Shown: positions 28,472 through 36,216 of the stretch, piece after piece
How the letters are laid out: each line of letters opens with the position of its first letter
How positions within the stretch are numbered: the first letter of the stretch is position 1
Source of the DNA: Acidisoma sp. L85
GTDB lineage: Bacteria > Pseudomonadota > Alphaproteobacteria > Acetobacterales > Acetobacteraceae
DNA: 55,361 bases
Assembly: GCF_009765865.1 (NCBI RefSeq)
Contig: NZ_LMUQ01000076.1
Span: forward strand, 212,934 to 268,294
Reading direction: 5' to 3'
Position numbers and translations under genes: made by a program
Notes under the pieces: model-generated
The model's input: the letters and a program-made list of their open reading frames with translations, nothing else
Told to the model about the DNA's origin: nothing
Database searches by the model: none

Positions 28472-28502
28472 GAACGGCTCGACGTACCGCGTCGGGCCGT
28501 TC
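28472..28502 (+). promoter_or_regulatory. Intercistronic hairpin smoE-smoF
   Basis: GAACGGCTCGACG (28472-28484) pairs with CGTCGGGCCGTTC (28490-28502) around the loop TACCG: 13 bp with one G-U pair. There is no T-run of terminator quality (CATTGTATTTG follows). A partial terminator or an RNA-stabilising 3' end for the smoE message is the likely role. Confidence 0.65.
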
Positions 28503-28561
28503 ATTGTATTTGAAACGAACCCGGGGACACACCGGGGGCCGCGAAGCGGGGGAGGATTTGG

Positions 28562-29488
28562 ATGAGTACGGCCGCATCTGCGACAATGGGCGGCCCGCGC
28601 GCCAAGCCGGGCAAGAAAAAAGCGATAGGCGGCGGCGTCAATACTATGCCGCTGCTGGCTCCCGCGGTCGGCTTATTGCTGATCTGGATGATCGTGCCTC
28701 TGGCGATGACGCTGTTCTTCGCCTTCCGCCGCTACAATTTGCTCAACCCGATGATCCATGGGTGGGCCGGGTTCAACAATTTCAAATATCTTTTCGAGGA
28801 CCCCGCACTTCTCCACTCGCTGCTGGTCTCGGTGATCCTGGTGGTCGGTGTCATCGCCATCACCATCATTCTGGGTTCCATTCTCGCCGCCATCTTCAAC
28901 CAGCCCTTTCCGGGGCAGGGCGTCGCGCGCGTGCTGATGATCTCGCCCTTCTTCGTGATGCCAACGGTGAGCGCGCTGGTATGGAAGAACCTGCTCATGC
29001 ATCCGGTGAGCGGCCTTTTCGCCGCCTTCGCGCGCATGCTCGGCTTTCAGCCGATCGACTGGTTCGGCTCCTTCCCGCTCAGTTCGATCATGCTGATCCT
29101 GTGCTGGGAATGGCTGCCTTACGCCTTCCTCATTCTGTTCACCGCGCTGCAGTCAATGGATGAGGAACAGCTGGAAGCCGCCCGGCTGGACGGTGCCACG
29201 GCCTACAACATCTTCGTCAGCATCCAATTGCCGCATATGGCGCGCGCTATCTCGGTCACGATCATGATCGAGATGATCTTCCTGCTCAGCGTCTTCGCCG
29301 AAATCTACGTGACGACGGCGGGCGGCCCGGGCTTCGCCACGACGAACCTGACCTTCCTCATCTACCAGCGCGCGCTGCTGGCCTTCAACGTGGGCGGCGC
29401 TTCCGCCGCCGGTGTCATCGCCATCATTCTCGCCAATATCGTCTCCGCCTTCCTCACGCGGAGCGTCGGAAAGAGGCTTGAGATATGA
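28562..29488 (+). CDS. smoF: Polyol ABC transporter permease, first subunit
   Basis: 308 residues, an inner-membrane MalF-like permease with six hydrophobic helices. The EAA loop that contacts the ATPase is visible as EQLEAARLDGATAYNIFVSI, near residue 200. The start at ATG 28562 has GGAGG at 28551-28555 with a good spacer. It pairs with SmoG and the SmoE binding protein to import sorbitol or mannitol. The stop overlaps the smoG start (ATGA). No ATP-binding subunit is encoded in this operon, so the permeases must borrow one from elsewhere in the genome. Confidence 0.9.
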   Translation: MSTAASATMGGPRAKPGKKKAIGGGVNTMPLLAPAVGLLLIWMIVPLAMTLFFAFRRYNLLNPMIHGWAGFNNFKYLFEDPALLHSLLVSVILVVGVIAITIILGSILAAIFNQPFPGQGVARVLMISPFFVMPTVSALVWKNLLMHPVSGLFAAFARMLGFQPIDWFGSFPLSSIMLILCWEWLPYAFLILFTALQSMDEEQLEAARLDGATAYNIFVSIQLPHMARAISVTIMIEMIFLLSVFAEIYVTTAGGPGFATTNLTFLIYQRALLAFNVGGASAAGVIAIILANIVSAFLTRSVGKRLEI

Positions 29489-30312
29489 GCCATTCTGTCG
29501 CCAAGCAGCGCCATCCCGTCGCCGGCATCATCGCCTGGGTCGTGGCGCTCGTCATGTTCTTCCCAATCGCCTGGATGGCGCTCGCAAGTTTCAAAACCGA
29601 GGTGGAAGCGGTACAGACGCCGCCGCTGCTGTTCTTCATGCCGACGCTGGAGAATTACCGGGCAATTTTCTCCGAGGCGAATTACCTGCTGTTCGCGGGC
29701 AATAGCGTCGGTATCGCGGTCGGCGCAACCTTGCTGACGCTGATCATCTCCGTCCCGGCCGCCTTCGCGATGGCCTTCTACCCGTCGCCGCGCACCCGTG
29801 GCCTGCTACTATGGATGCTTTCGACCAAGATGCTGCCCGCGGTGGGTGTGCTGGTGCCGATCTACCTTCTGGTGCGCGACGCGGGGCTTTTGGATAGCCG
29901 CACCGCGCTGATCGTCATCAATACCCTCAGCAATATGCCGATCGCGATCTGGATGCTGTTCACCTTCTTCCGCGATCTGCCGAAGGACATCATCGAGGCG
30001 AGCCGCATCGACGGTGCCAATCTGCGGCAGGTTCTGGTGCATGTGCTGCTGCCGCTGGTGATGCCGGGCATCGCCTCCACCGGGCTGCTCTGTATCATCC
30101 TGTGCTGGAACGAGGCTTTCTGGAGCCTCAACCTCACGGCGCATAACGCGGCACCGCTCACCGCCTTCATTGCGTCTTTCTCGGCGCCTCAGGGTCTGTT
30201 CTGGGCGAAGCTTTCGGCGGCTTCGGTGCTGGCGATCGCGCCGATTCTCATCTTCGGCTGGTTCAGCCAGAAGCAACTGGTCAGCGGCCTGACCTTCGGA
30301 GCTGTGAAGTGA
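29485..30312 (+). CDS. smoG: Polyol ABC transporter permease, second subunit
   Basis: 275 residues, a MalG-like inner-membrane permease with six helices. The N-terminal helix AGIIAWVVALVMFFPIAWMAL and the EAA loop DIIEASRIDGANLRQVLVHV (near residue 175) are clear, and the C-terminus QKQLVSGLTFGAVK is the conserved MalG-type end. The ATG overlaps the smoF stop by four bases, and its own stop overlaps the GTG of smoS, so the transporter and dehydrogenase are translated as one coupled unit. Confidence 0.9.
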   Translation: MSHSVAKQRHPVAGIIAWVVALVMFFPIAWMALASFKTEVEAVQTPPLLFFMPTLENYRAIFSEANYLLFAGNSVGIAVGATLLTLIISVPAAFAMAFYPSPRTRGLLLWMLSTKMLPAVGVLVPIYLLVRDAGLLDSRTALIVINTLSNMPIAIWMLFTFFRDLPKDIIEASRIDGANLRQVLVHVLLPLVMPGIASTGLLCIILCWNEAFWSLNLTAHNAAPLTAFIASFSAPQGLFWAKLSAASVLAIAPILIFGWFSQKQLVSGLTFGAVK

Positions 30313-31079
30313 GACTACTGGGCAAAGTCGCCGTCATCACAGGCGGCGCGCGGGGCATCGGCCGCGCCATCGCGACGCGCTATGCGGAAGAAGGCGCGCG
30401 GGTGGTGATCGCGGACATCAACCAGGCGGAGTCGGAGAACGTCGCGCGAGAGATCGGGCATGACGCTCTCGGCGTTGGCCTCAATGTCACCAAGCAAGAG
30501 TCGATCGACGCGATGGTGCGTGACGTCGTGGCGCGGGCGGGGCGAATCGACATCCTCGTCAACAACGCCGGCGTTTTCGAGATGGCGCCGGTACTGGAGA
30601 TCACACGCGAGAGCTACGCAAAGCAATTCGCGGTGAATGTTGAGGGTCTGCTCTTCACTCTTCAGGCTGTGGCGAAGCAGATGGTTTCGCAAGGAGAGGG
30701 CGGCAAGATCGTCAATTTCGCCTCCCAGGCGGGGCGGCGAGGGGAGGCGCTGGTCGCGGTCTATTGCGCCTCCAAGGCCGCGGTCATCAGCCTGACGCAG
30801 AGCACCGGCTTGGGCCTGATCAAATACGGCATCAACGTCAATGGCATCGCGCCGGGCGTGGTGGATACCCCGATGTGGGATGTGGTGGACGCGCAATTCG
30901 CGAAATACGAGAATCTCCCGCTCGGCGAGAAGAAGCGGCAGGTAGGCCTTGCGGTGCCTTATGGGCGTATGGGCAATGTCGGGGATATGGTGGGCGCGGC
31001 GGTGTTTCTGGCGAGCGCCGATGCCGGGTATATCGTGGCGCAGACGCTCAATGTCGATGGCGGGAATTGGATGAGCTGA
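30309..31079 (+). CDS. smoS: Sorbitol dehydrogenase, short-chain dehydrogenase family
   Basis: 256 residues. An NAD-dependent SDR that oxidises D-sorbitol to fructose, and often other polyols. The cofactor motif TGGARGIGRAIA (near residue 12), NNAG near residue 88, the catalytic Ser in FASQAGRRGE, and YCASKAA with the catalytic Tyr and Lys are present. The C-terminus AQTLNVDGGNWMS is characteristic of SmoS. The start is GTG 30309 inside the smoG stop. It completes a regulator-uptake-oxidation operon. Fructose would next need a fructokinase, which is not in this window. Confidence 0.9.
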   Translation: MRLLGKVAVITGGARGIGRAIATRYAEEGARVVIADINQAESENVAREIGHDALGVGLNVTKQESIDAMVRDVVARAGRIDILVNNAGVFEMAPVLEITRESYAKQFAVNVEGLLFTLQAVAKQMVSQGEGGKIVNFASQAGRRGEALVAVYCASKAAVISLTQSTGLGLIKYGINVNGIAPGVVDTPMWDVVDAQFAKYENLPLGEKKRQVGLAVPYGRMGNVGDMVGAAVFLASADAGYIVAQTLNVDGGNWMS

Positions 31080-31137
31080 AGGGGGCCGTTCATTCAGAGC
31101 GGGATGACTTTGGCTCGAAACCGTGCCCACTCCACCT

Positions 31138-31224
31138 CGTCATGCTCGGCGAAGGTCGAGCATCCACGCCTTGCTTGCTCGACGAAGGCAAGGCGTGGAT
31201 GGCATGCCTTCGCGTGCCATGACG
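31138..31224 (+). repeat. Dispersed three-hairpin repeat, copy 3
   Basis: An 87-bp element between the converging ends of smoS and an XRE regulator. Hairpins are ATGCTCGGC-gaag-GTCGAGCAT (one G-U pair), a CCACGCCTTG/CAAGGCGTGG central stem, and ATGGCATGC-cttc-GCGTGCCAT (one G-U pair), closed by CGTC/GACG. Upstream CCACTCCACC and downstream TTGG...CAGTATTAGATCA resemble the flanks of copies 1, 2 and 4. Confidence 0.9.
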
Positions 31225-31262
31225 AGTATTTGGTTCGCGGTCCAGTATTAGATCAATACGTT

Positions 31263-32129
31263 TCAGCCCAAAGTCTTCAGCAGGTCCCGGAAATAGCGCG
31301 GCAGGTCATTCGGCTGGATGACCGCCGCTCTCACCGTCTGGTCGAAATGTTGCACCAGCGCGCGGACGTGTTCGCGTGACTGGAACACGAGATACATCTG
31401 GCCGACATAGATGGTCGCGCGGATCGGCCCGAAGATGGTGATCGGCGCGGAATACAAACGCCGCCCGTCATAAAGATACCAGCGATATCGGGGATAAAGC
31501 TCGTCGCACAGGGCGATGAGATGCTCCAGCTGCGCGCGGCGTGTCGCGAGCGGGAGATCCTCCCAGATCCCCGTGCCCCGTGCGAAGCTTTCGATCACCT
31601 GGATCGACGCGCAGACTTCCATATCCGTCTCGGGACGCCGCAAATAATCGAGACGAGATCGCGTGATTTCAATTCGTCGCTGTGGCGAGAGGGCGATGAA
31701 GTGCTCGTATTCGAAGGCGATGACCTCCTCGGTCTTCAGCACATCGGGGAAATTGCTGGGAATGTGCCGCACTTTGTAGCCGGTCGCTTCCTCGTGCCAC
31801 TCGATCAAGCGCTCATCGACCGGCGACAGGGCATTGGCCTCGATGCGCGGTCTGTCATCGCTGAGCACGCCGGCTTCACGGTCCTCGATTTCCCGCAGAC
31901 CCAGCAGCCAGTCCACCGAGACCTGGCCGATCCGAGCGATAGCGGCCACCGACTCGATCCGCGGCAGGCGATCGTTTGTGGGTGAAAGAATCTGCGACAG
32001 GGTCGAGCGGTCTATCCCGATAGCCCGGGCGAAGTCGCTCTGCCCCCCGCCGGAGCGGGACATGACCGAGAGCAGGCGGGTGCGGAAGACACGGACAAGC
32101 TCGGCGCGACTTGAAGAGGCTGAGATCAT
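31263..32129 (-). CDS. XRE-family transcriptional regulator
   Basis: 288 residues. The N-terminal helix-turn-helix (QSDFARAIGIDRSTLSQILS, near residues 30-49) is of the Xre/Cro type. The C-terminal approximately 200 residues form an undefined sensory region ending in YIFGPIRATIYVGQMYLVF-like strands; I recognise no ligand class. It is transcribed divergently from a membrane fatty-acid desaturase with 121 bp between starts, so it probably controls that gene and itself. The gap contains direct and inverted repeats that could be its operators. ATG at 32129 immediately precedes the HTH region. Confidence 0.82.
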   Translation of the reverse strand: MISASSSRAELVRVFRTRLLSVMSRSGGGQSDFARAIGIDRSTLSQILSPTNDRLPRIESVAAIARIGQVSVDWLLGLREIEDREAGVLSDDRPRIEANALSPVDERLIEWHEEATGYKVRHIPSNFPDVLKTEEVIAFEYEHFIALSPQRRIEITRSRLDYLRRPETDMEVCASIQVIESFARGTGIWEDLPLATRRAQLEHLIALCDELYPRYRWYLYDGRRLYSAPITIFGPIRATIYVGQMYLVFQSREHVRALVQHFDQTVRAAVIQPNDLPRYFRDLLKTLG

Positions 32130-32176
32130 AAATACATTGTAAAGCCAATGCTGTGAATTATCAACAGAAGCGGATA

Positions 32177-32252
32177 TTGGTTATCATTCCCACGATCCAT
32201 TTGTTGGTTATCTTATTGAATCCCTCATATTCCCCGATCATCATAGGGGAAT
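32177..32252. promoter_or_regulatory. Candidate operator sites between the XRE regulator and the desaturase
   Basis: TTGGTTATC occurs twice as a direct repeat (32177-32185 and 32204-32212, 27 bp apart). ATTCCCC (32229-32235) and GGGGAAT (32246-32252) form an inverted repeat with a 10-bp spacer that ends on the AT of the desaturase ATG. A repressor bound there would block translation-proximal transcription. The link to the XRE protein is inference from position. Confidence 0.4.
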
Positions 32253-33291
32253 GCAATTACAGAGCCCAGCCGCCAGCCTGCGCCACCACTCAGCCGTCGA
32301 ATGGCCGACCTGTTTTCTGGCGCTCGGGATCTATCTCTGCTGGGGGTTGCTGACCTTTTTCCACGCGTCCATTCCCTGGCCGGTATTGGTCGTTGGCGGC
32401 GGCTGGATCGTCGCCTGGCAGATGTCGCTGCAGCATGAGGTCATGCATGGTCATCCGACGCGTTATCGCTGGCTGAATGACGCGATTGGGTTGCCGCCGC
32501 TCACGCTTTGGCTGCCCTATCCGATCTACCGGCGGTCGCATCTTCGGCATCATCGAAACGCGCATCTCACCGATCCGCTCGAGGATCCTGAGAGCTACTA
32601 CCTGACGCCGGAGCGTTTCGGCCGTCTAGGGAGCGCTGCCCGCGCCTTCCTGCGGTTCCGCAACACGTTTTTCGGCCGCATCACCTTCGGCGCCGTCCGC
32701 AGCATCGTGCTTTTCCTCTGGAGCGAGTTGCGTCACGCCCTGCAAGGCGATCGTGCGACCTTGCGCATCTGGTTGCCCCATCTTCTCGGTGTCGGGTTTC
32801 TCTTAGTCTGGGTCTGGGGAGTTTGCGGCATGTCGCCGCTGGTCTACGTGGCCTGCTTTGTGCTGCCGAGCCGCTCGCTATCGCAGATCCGCTCCTTCGC
32901 CGAACATCGTGCGGCCGACGTGCAGGACGAGCGAACCGCGATTGTCGAGAATTCCCCCGTCCTGGGCCTGCTGTTCCTCAACAACAATCTGCACGTCGTC
33001 CATCACGACAAGCCCGCGCTGCCCTGGTACCGCATCCCGGCCTATTACCAAGCAAATCGCGCACGGATCATCGAGGCGAATGGCGGGCTGGTCTATGACG
33101 GCTATGGCGATGTGATCCGGCGCTATTTCCTGACGCCGCATCACGAGGGCGCCCATCCCGGCCATGACGCCCCGCGCGTCTCGGTGCCATCGCCGGCGCG
33201 GCGATTAGCCCATGCGGCAGTGCTTTCTCAGGCGATTGTGGAATACCCCGCCGCTGCCGCCTCCTCCTCGAAAGCCGCGACGGCCGCGTAG
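32251..33291 (+). CDS. Membrane fatty acid desaturase family protein
   Basis: 346 residues, an integral membrane di-iron enzyme. All three histidine clusters of the family are present: HEVMHGH near residue 63, HLRHHRNAH near residue 98, and HVVHH near residue 250 (preceded by LNNNL). Two pairs of hydrophobic segments flank them. Substrates in this family include acyl chains, carotenoids, sphingolipids and others; the short size suits acyl-lipid or beta-carotene-type enzymes, and the substrate is unknown here. ATG 32251 is the only early start but has no spaced Shine-Dalgarno: AGGGGA abuts it and lies in an inverted repeat. Its last 64 bp overlap the convergent PhnD-like gene. Confidence 0.87.
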   Translation: MQLQSPAASLRHHSAVEWPTCFLALGIYLCWGLLTFFHASIPWPVLVVGGGWIVAWQMSLQHEVMHGHPTRYRWLNDAIGLPPLTLWLPYPIYRRSHLRHHRNAHLTDPLEDPESYYLTPERFGRLGSAARAFLRFRNTFFGRITFGAVRSIVLFLWSELRHALQGDRATLRIWLPHLLGVGFLLVWVWGVCGMSPLVYVACFVLPSRSLSQIRSFAEHRAADVQDERTAIVENSPVLGLLFLNNNLHVVHHDKPALPWYRIPAYYQANRARIIEANGGLVYDGYGDVIRRYFLTPHHEGAHPGHDAPRVSVPSPARRLAHAAVLSQAIVEYPAAAASSSKAATAA

Positions 33292-34052
33292 GTTTGGGCC
33301 TTGACGGGGCGGATGTCCCGGATGCTCAAGCCGGTCATCGCCTGCCGCAGCGCCGGACGGTGAGCGGCGCCGGTCAGCACCCGGCGCAAGGCTTCGATGA
33401 GGGCCGGCTCGGTGTGGGACGAGGTGATGAACGGAATGGCGGGGCTGGCGGCGGTCTCGGCGATGATGCGAAGGCGAGTGATGTCCTTCGGCCGATAGTG
33501 CGCGACGAGGCCGAAGGTCACGCAGTCGATCGCGGCAACATCGGCCGAGCCCTCCGCCACCGCTGCCATGCTGGCGACATGGGCGCCGCTGACGGTGACG
33601 GAGCCGAAGAAACGGGCCTCGCGCGCGAGACGTGCCACGAGATGACGAGGCAGGTTCATCCCTGAATTCGAGTGCCATCCATTCATGGTGAAACGCGCGC
33701 CGCGAAGATCTTCGAGGTTGCGAAGCGGCGAGTCGGTTGCCACGACGATGAAGGATCGGTGGGTCGGCATGCCGCTCGGGTCCATCGCGCAGCCCGGCAG
33801 ATCATGCAGCGGCGCGGCGAGGATTTCATATTGGCCGGGATAGAGGGCGAGCAGCGGGTAGCCGCACATGTGGCTGAGGAGCGTTTGGGGCTCGATCTCC
33901 TCTGGCAGGTCCAAGCTCGGCTGAACGATCGTCTCCGGGATGTTCGCAAAGCCTTCCTCTTGGAGAGCTTCGCGGATCGCGGCCCAAAATGTAGCGTTGG
34001 CGGCGGCCATCTCGGGCAAGGCGTACATCGACAGCGAGACGAAAGGCGTCAT
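33228..34052 (-). CDS. PhnD/SsuA-type substrate-binding protein without signal peptide
   Basis: 274 residues of the phosphonate-binding (PhnD-like) periplasmic fold: an initial strand VSLSMYALPEMAAANATFW, LSHMCGYPLLAL, HRSFIVVATDSPLRNLEDLRGARFTMN, SNSGMNLPRHL, SGAHVASMAAVAEGSADVAAID, and a C-terminal helix. No signal peptide or lipobox precedes the first strand, so the product appears cytosolic unless the start is wrong; no better upstream start was found. No permease or ATPase genes adjoin. A free ligand-binding protein with a sensing or scavenging role is possible, but function is unknown. It is convergent with the desaturase and shares 64 bp with it. Confidence 0.8.
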   Translation of the reverse strand: MTPFVSLSMYALPEMAAANATFWAAIREALQEEGFANIPETIVQPSLDLPEEIEPQTLLSHMCGYPLLALYPGQYEILAAPLHDLPGCAMDPSGMPTHRSFIVVATDSPLRNLEDLRGARFTMNGWHSNSGMNLPRHLVARLAREARFFGSVTVSGAHVASMAAVAEGSADVAAIDCVTFGLVAHYRPKDITRLRIIAETAASPAIPFITSSHTEPALIEALRRVLTGAAHRPALRQAMTGLSIRDIRPVKAQTYAAVAAFEEEAAAAGYSTIA

Positions 34053-34114
34053 TGTTATTCGATGGCCGTTAGAAGCCGAGGATATCTCTGGCCTGGACCG
34101 TCCTCACTCCACCA

Positions 34115-34216
34115 CGTCATGCTCGGCGAAGGCCGAGCATCCACGCCTTCCTTGCGCGACGAAGGCAAGGCGTGGATGGCACGCGGGGGGCCGCCCCGCC
34201 TTAGCGTGCCATGACG
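34115..34216 (+). repeat. Dispersed three-hairpin repeat, copy 4 (expanded third hairpin)
   Basis: A 102-bp element closed by CGTC/GACG. Hairpin 1 is ATGCTCGGC-gaag-GCCGAGCAT, and the central stem CCACGCCTT...AAGGCGTGG is shared. Hairpin 3 reads ATGGCACGC ... GCGTGCCAT: relative to copy 1 the T-A pair has become C-G, a compensated change. Its loop has grown from 4 to about 19 nt, with G6 and GCCCCGCC able to pair. It lies between the 5' end of the PhnD-like gene and the 3' end of parA. Confidence 0.88.
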
Positions 34217-34293
34217 GATCTTAGGGGCCTGGTTCAATGCTTGGGCGCCACTTTTCAAAGAGTCGTCGTGACCCAACTCGGGCCAAGTCAGCC

Positions 34294-34923
34294 TCATGTC
34301 AGCAGCGCTTCCACTTCCGCCAGGAGCGCCACCATCTCGCGCGCCGCCTGGGACTTTGGGCTCGCTTCCGTCACACCCATGCCGACGGCGAAGGCATTGG
34401 CAAAACCCGCGCGGTTGCCGAGCGTGGATGTGAGCAAGGCATAGCCTCCGCCGGCGATCTCCTGCTCGACGAGGCTGCGCAAGCGGGAGGAGGCTGGCGT
34501 CCGGTTGAGCAGCAGCCGAACCAGCCGCTTCTCCGCCTGCGCGAGTTTCAGCGTTCCCTCGGCAGCCCAGAGATCTGGCGGACTCGGCTGGAGGGGCACG
34601 AGCACCAAATCAGCCTCCCGCACGGCGAGCTTCGCATCGGTGTCGATATGCGGTGGGCTATCGACGACAACCACGTCGTGGCTTTGCCGCAACCGGTTGA
34701 GCTCCGACCGCAACCGCCATCCCGATAAATCCGAGGCGGTGATCTTGGGGAGCGGCCGGGATTGGCGTTCCCGCAACTCGTGCCAGCGGGCCAGGCTGCG
34801 TTGCGGGTCGATATCGAGCACCGCGACGCGGCGCGTGGCGGCGAGCGCGGCAGCAAGATTGACGGCAACCATCGTCTTGCCCGCTCCGCCCTTCTGCTGT
34901 GCGATCGTAATCACGAATGACAT
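34294..34923 (-). CDS. ParA-family ATPase without a partner ParB
   Basis: 209 residues. The deviant Walker A motif QQKGGAGKTMVAVN near residue 9 (KGGxGKT) and the Walker B region VVVVDSPPHIDTDAKLAV define the ParA/MinD family. The protein is short, with no N-terminal HTH, like plasmid type-Ib ParA and many orphan chromosomal ParAs that place protein complexes. The start is ATG 34923; the frame is open upstream, to 35052, but that region overlaps choV and is not conserved in style. No parB or obvious cargo gene is adjacent, so its role is undetermined. Confidence 0.85.
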   Translation of the reverse strand: MSFVITIAQQKGGAGKTMVAVNLAAALAATRRVAVLDIDPQRSLARWHELRERQSRPLPKITASDLSGWRLRSELNRLRQSHDVVVVDSPPHIDTDAKLAVREADLVLVPLQPSPPDLWAAEGTLKLAQAEKRLVRLLLNRTPASSRLRSLVEQEIAGGGYALLTSTLGNRAGFANAFAVGMGVTEASPKSQAAREMVALLAEVEALLT

Positions 34924-34993
34924 GCGCACGACTCCATCGAGACGCCCATTATAGGACGAGATGGTGTCTATGCGTCTGCAACGACTCTCGCGG

Positions 34994-36214
34994 TCAACTT
35001 GCTGCCTGCACCGTCTGCCATCCCTCGGAGGCAAGGGCGTGCAGGATCTCATCCTCTCCGCATAACCCGACCACGCGGCCCTCCGCCGTCATGATGACGG
35101 GGAGCCCGGAGGTCTGCCGCGCCTGGATGACCGACTTCATCGTCGCCTCGGAACTGATCGCCGTGCACCAGCCTGGCTGCGTGACGTCGTTTTCGGTCGC
35201 GGCGAGCAGTACTGGCACAGGCTTGCCATCGACCTTTACCTGGATGTCGCGGCCATTGCCGAGATCCATGAGGATGTCGCGATGCGGATCGAGCACTTTC
35301 CAGCCGTCGCGGCTCGGCAGCTGGTCGAGCTGCCGCATGAAGGTCCGGCCGCGCAACACGTTCAGCGGATTCATGTGCTGGACGAATTCCCGGACATATT
35401 CGCTGGCCGGGCGCAGCACGATATCCTCCGCCACGCCGGATTGGATGATCCGGCCGCCTTCGAGAATGGCGATCTGGTTGCCCAGCTTCAGCGCCTCGTC
35501 GAGGTCGTGGCTCACGAAGATGATGGTTTTCCGGACCTCCTTCTGCAGGGCGAGAAGCTCGTCCTGAAGCTTGGTCCGGATGAGTGGATCGAGCGCGGAA
35601 AATGGCTCATCCATCAGCAGAATATCGGCATCGGTCGCGAAGGCGCGGGCGAGGCCGACGCGTTGCTGCATGCCCCCTGAGAGTTCGCGCGCGTATTTGT
35701 CGCCCCATTTATCCAGCGCCACGAGCTTCAGCTTCTCATCGACGATGCGGCGGCGCTCGGAATCCGAAACCCCGCGCAGCTCGAGGCCGAGGCCAACATT
35801 TTCGCGCACCGTGCGCCAGGGCAGCAGCGCGAATTGCTGGAACACCATGGCGATGCGCCTTGTGCGCATGAAGCGCAGAGTGGCGGCGTCGCAACTCGCC
35901 ATATCGACCTGGCCTTGGTCACGCGCCACCAGGATGCGGCCGCGCGTCACCTTGTTCAGGCCGTTGACGGCGCGCAGCAGGGTGGATTTGCCCGAACCGG
36001 ACAGACCCATGAGAACGCAGATCTCGCCCTCGCGAATTTTCAGCGAAGCACCTTGTACGCCCATGACGACGCCGGTTTTGGCGATGATCTCGTCCCGGCT
36101 GTGGCCCTTGTCCATCAGCGCGAGGGCCTCGTTCTTGGCACGAGCGCCGCGCCGGCCGCGGCCTGAGAACAGAATATCGACGTTCGAGAATTCGATGACC
36201 GTCTTGTCGTCCAT
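34994..36214 (-). CDS. choV: Choline ABC transporter ATP-binding protein
   Basis: 406 residues, of the ProV/ChoV type. An N-terminal extension typical of quaternary-amine importers (ALALMDKGHSRDEIIAKTG) precedes Walker A MGLSGSGKSTLLRAVNGLN near residue 70. The Q-loop segment MVFQQFALLPWRTVRENV, the signature ELSGGMQQRVGLARAFATDA, Walker B ILLMDEPFSALDPL and the switch SHDLDEALKLGN follow. A C-terminal CBS-like regulatory part ends the protein. It powers choline uptake through ChoW, whose stop lies 2 bp upstream. Last gene of choXWV on the minus strand, divergent from the bet genes that oxidise choline. Confidence 0.94.
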   Translation of the reverse strand: MDDKTVIEFSNVDILFSGRGRRGARAKNEALALMDKGHSRDEIIAKTGVVMGVQGASLKIREGEICVLMGLSGSGKSTLLRAVNGLNKVTRGRILVARDQGQVDMASCDAATLRFMRTRRIAMVFQQFALLPWRTVRENVGLGLELRGVSDSERRRIVDEKLKLVALDKWGDKYARELSGGMQQRVGLARAFATDADILLMDEPFSALDPLIRTKLQDELLALQKEVRKTIIFVSHDLDEALKLGNQIAILEGGRIIQSGVAEDIVLRPASEYVREFVQHMNPLNVLRGRTFMRQLDQLPSRDGWKVLDPHRDILMDLGNGRDIQVKVDGKPVPVLLAATENDVTQPGWCTAISSEATMKSVIQARQTSGLPVIMTAEGRVVGLCGEDEILHALASEGWQTVQAAS

Positions 36215-36216
36215 GA

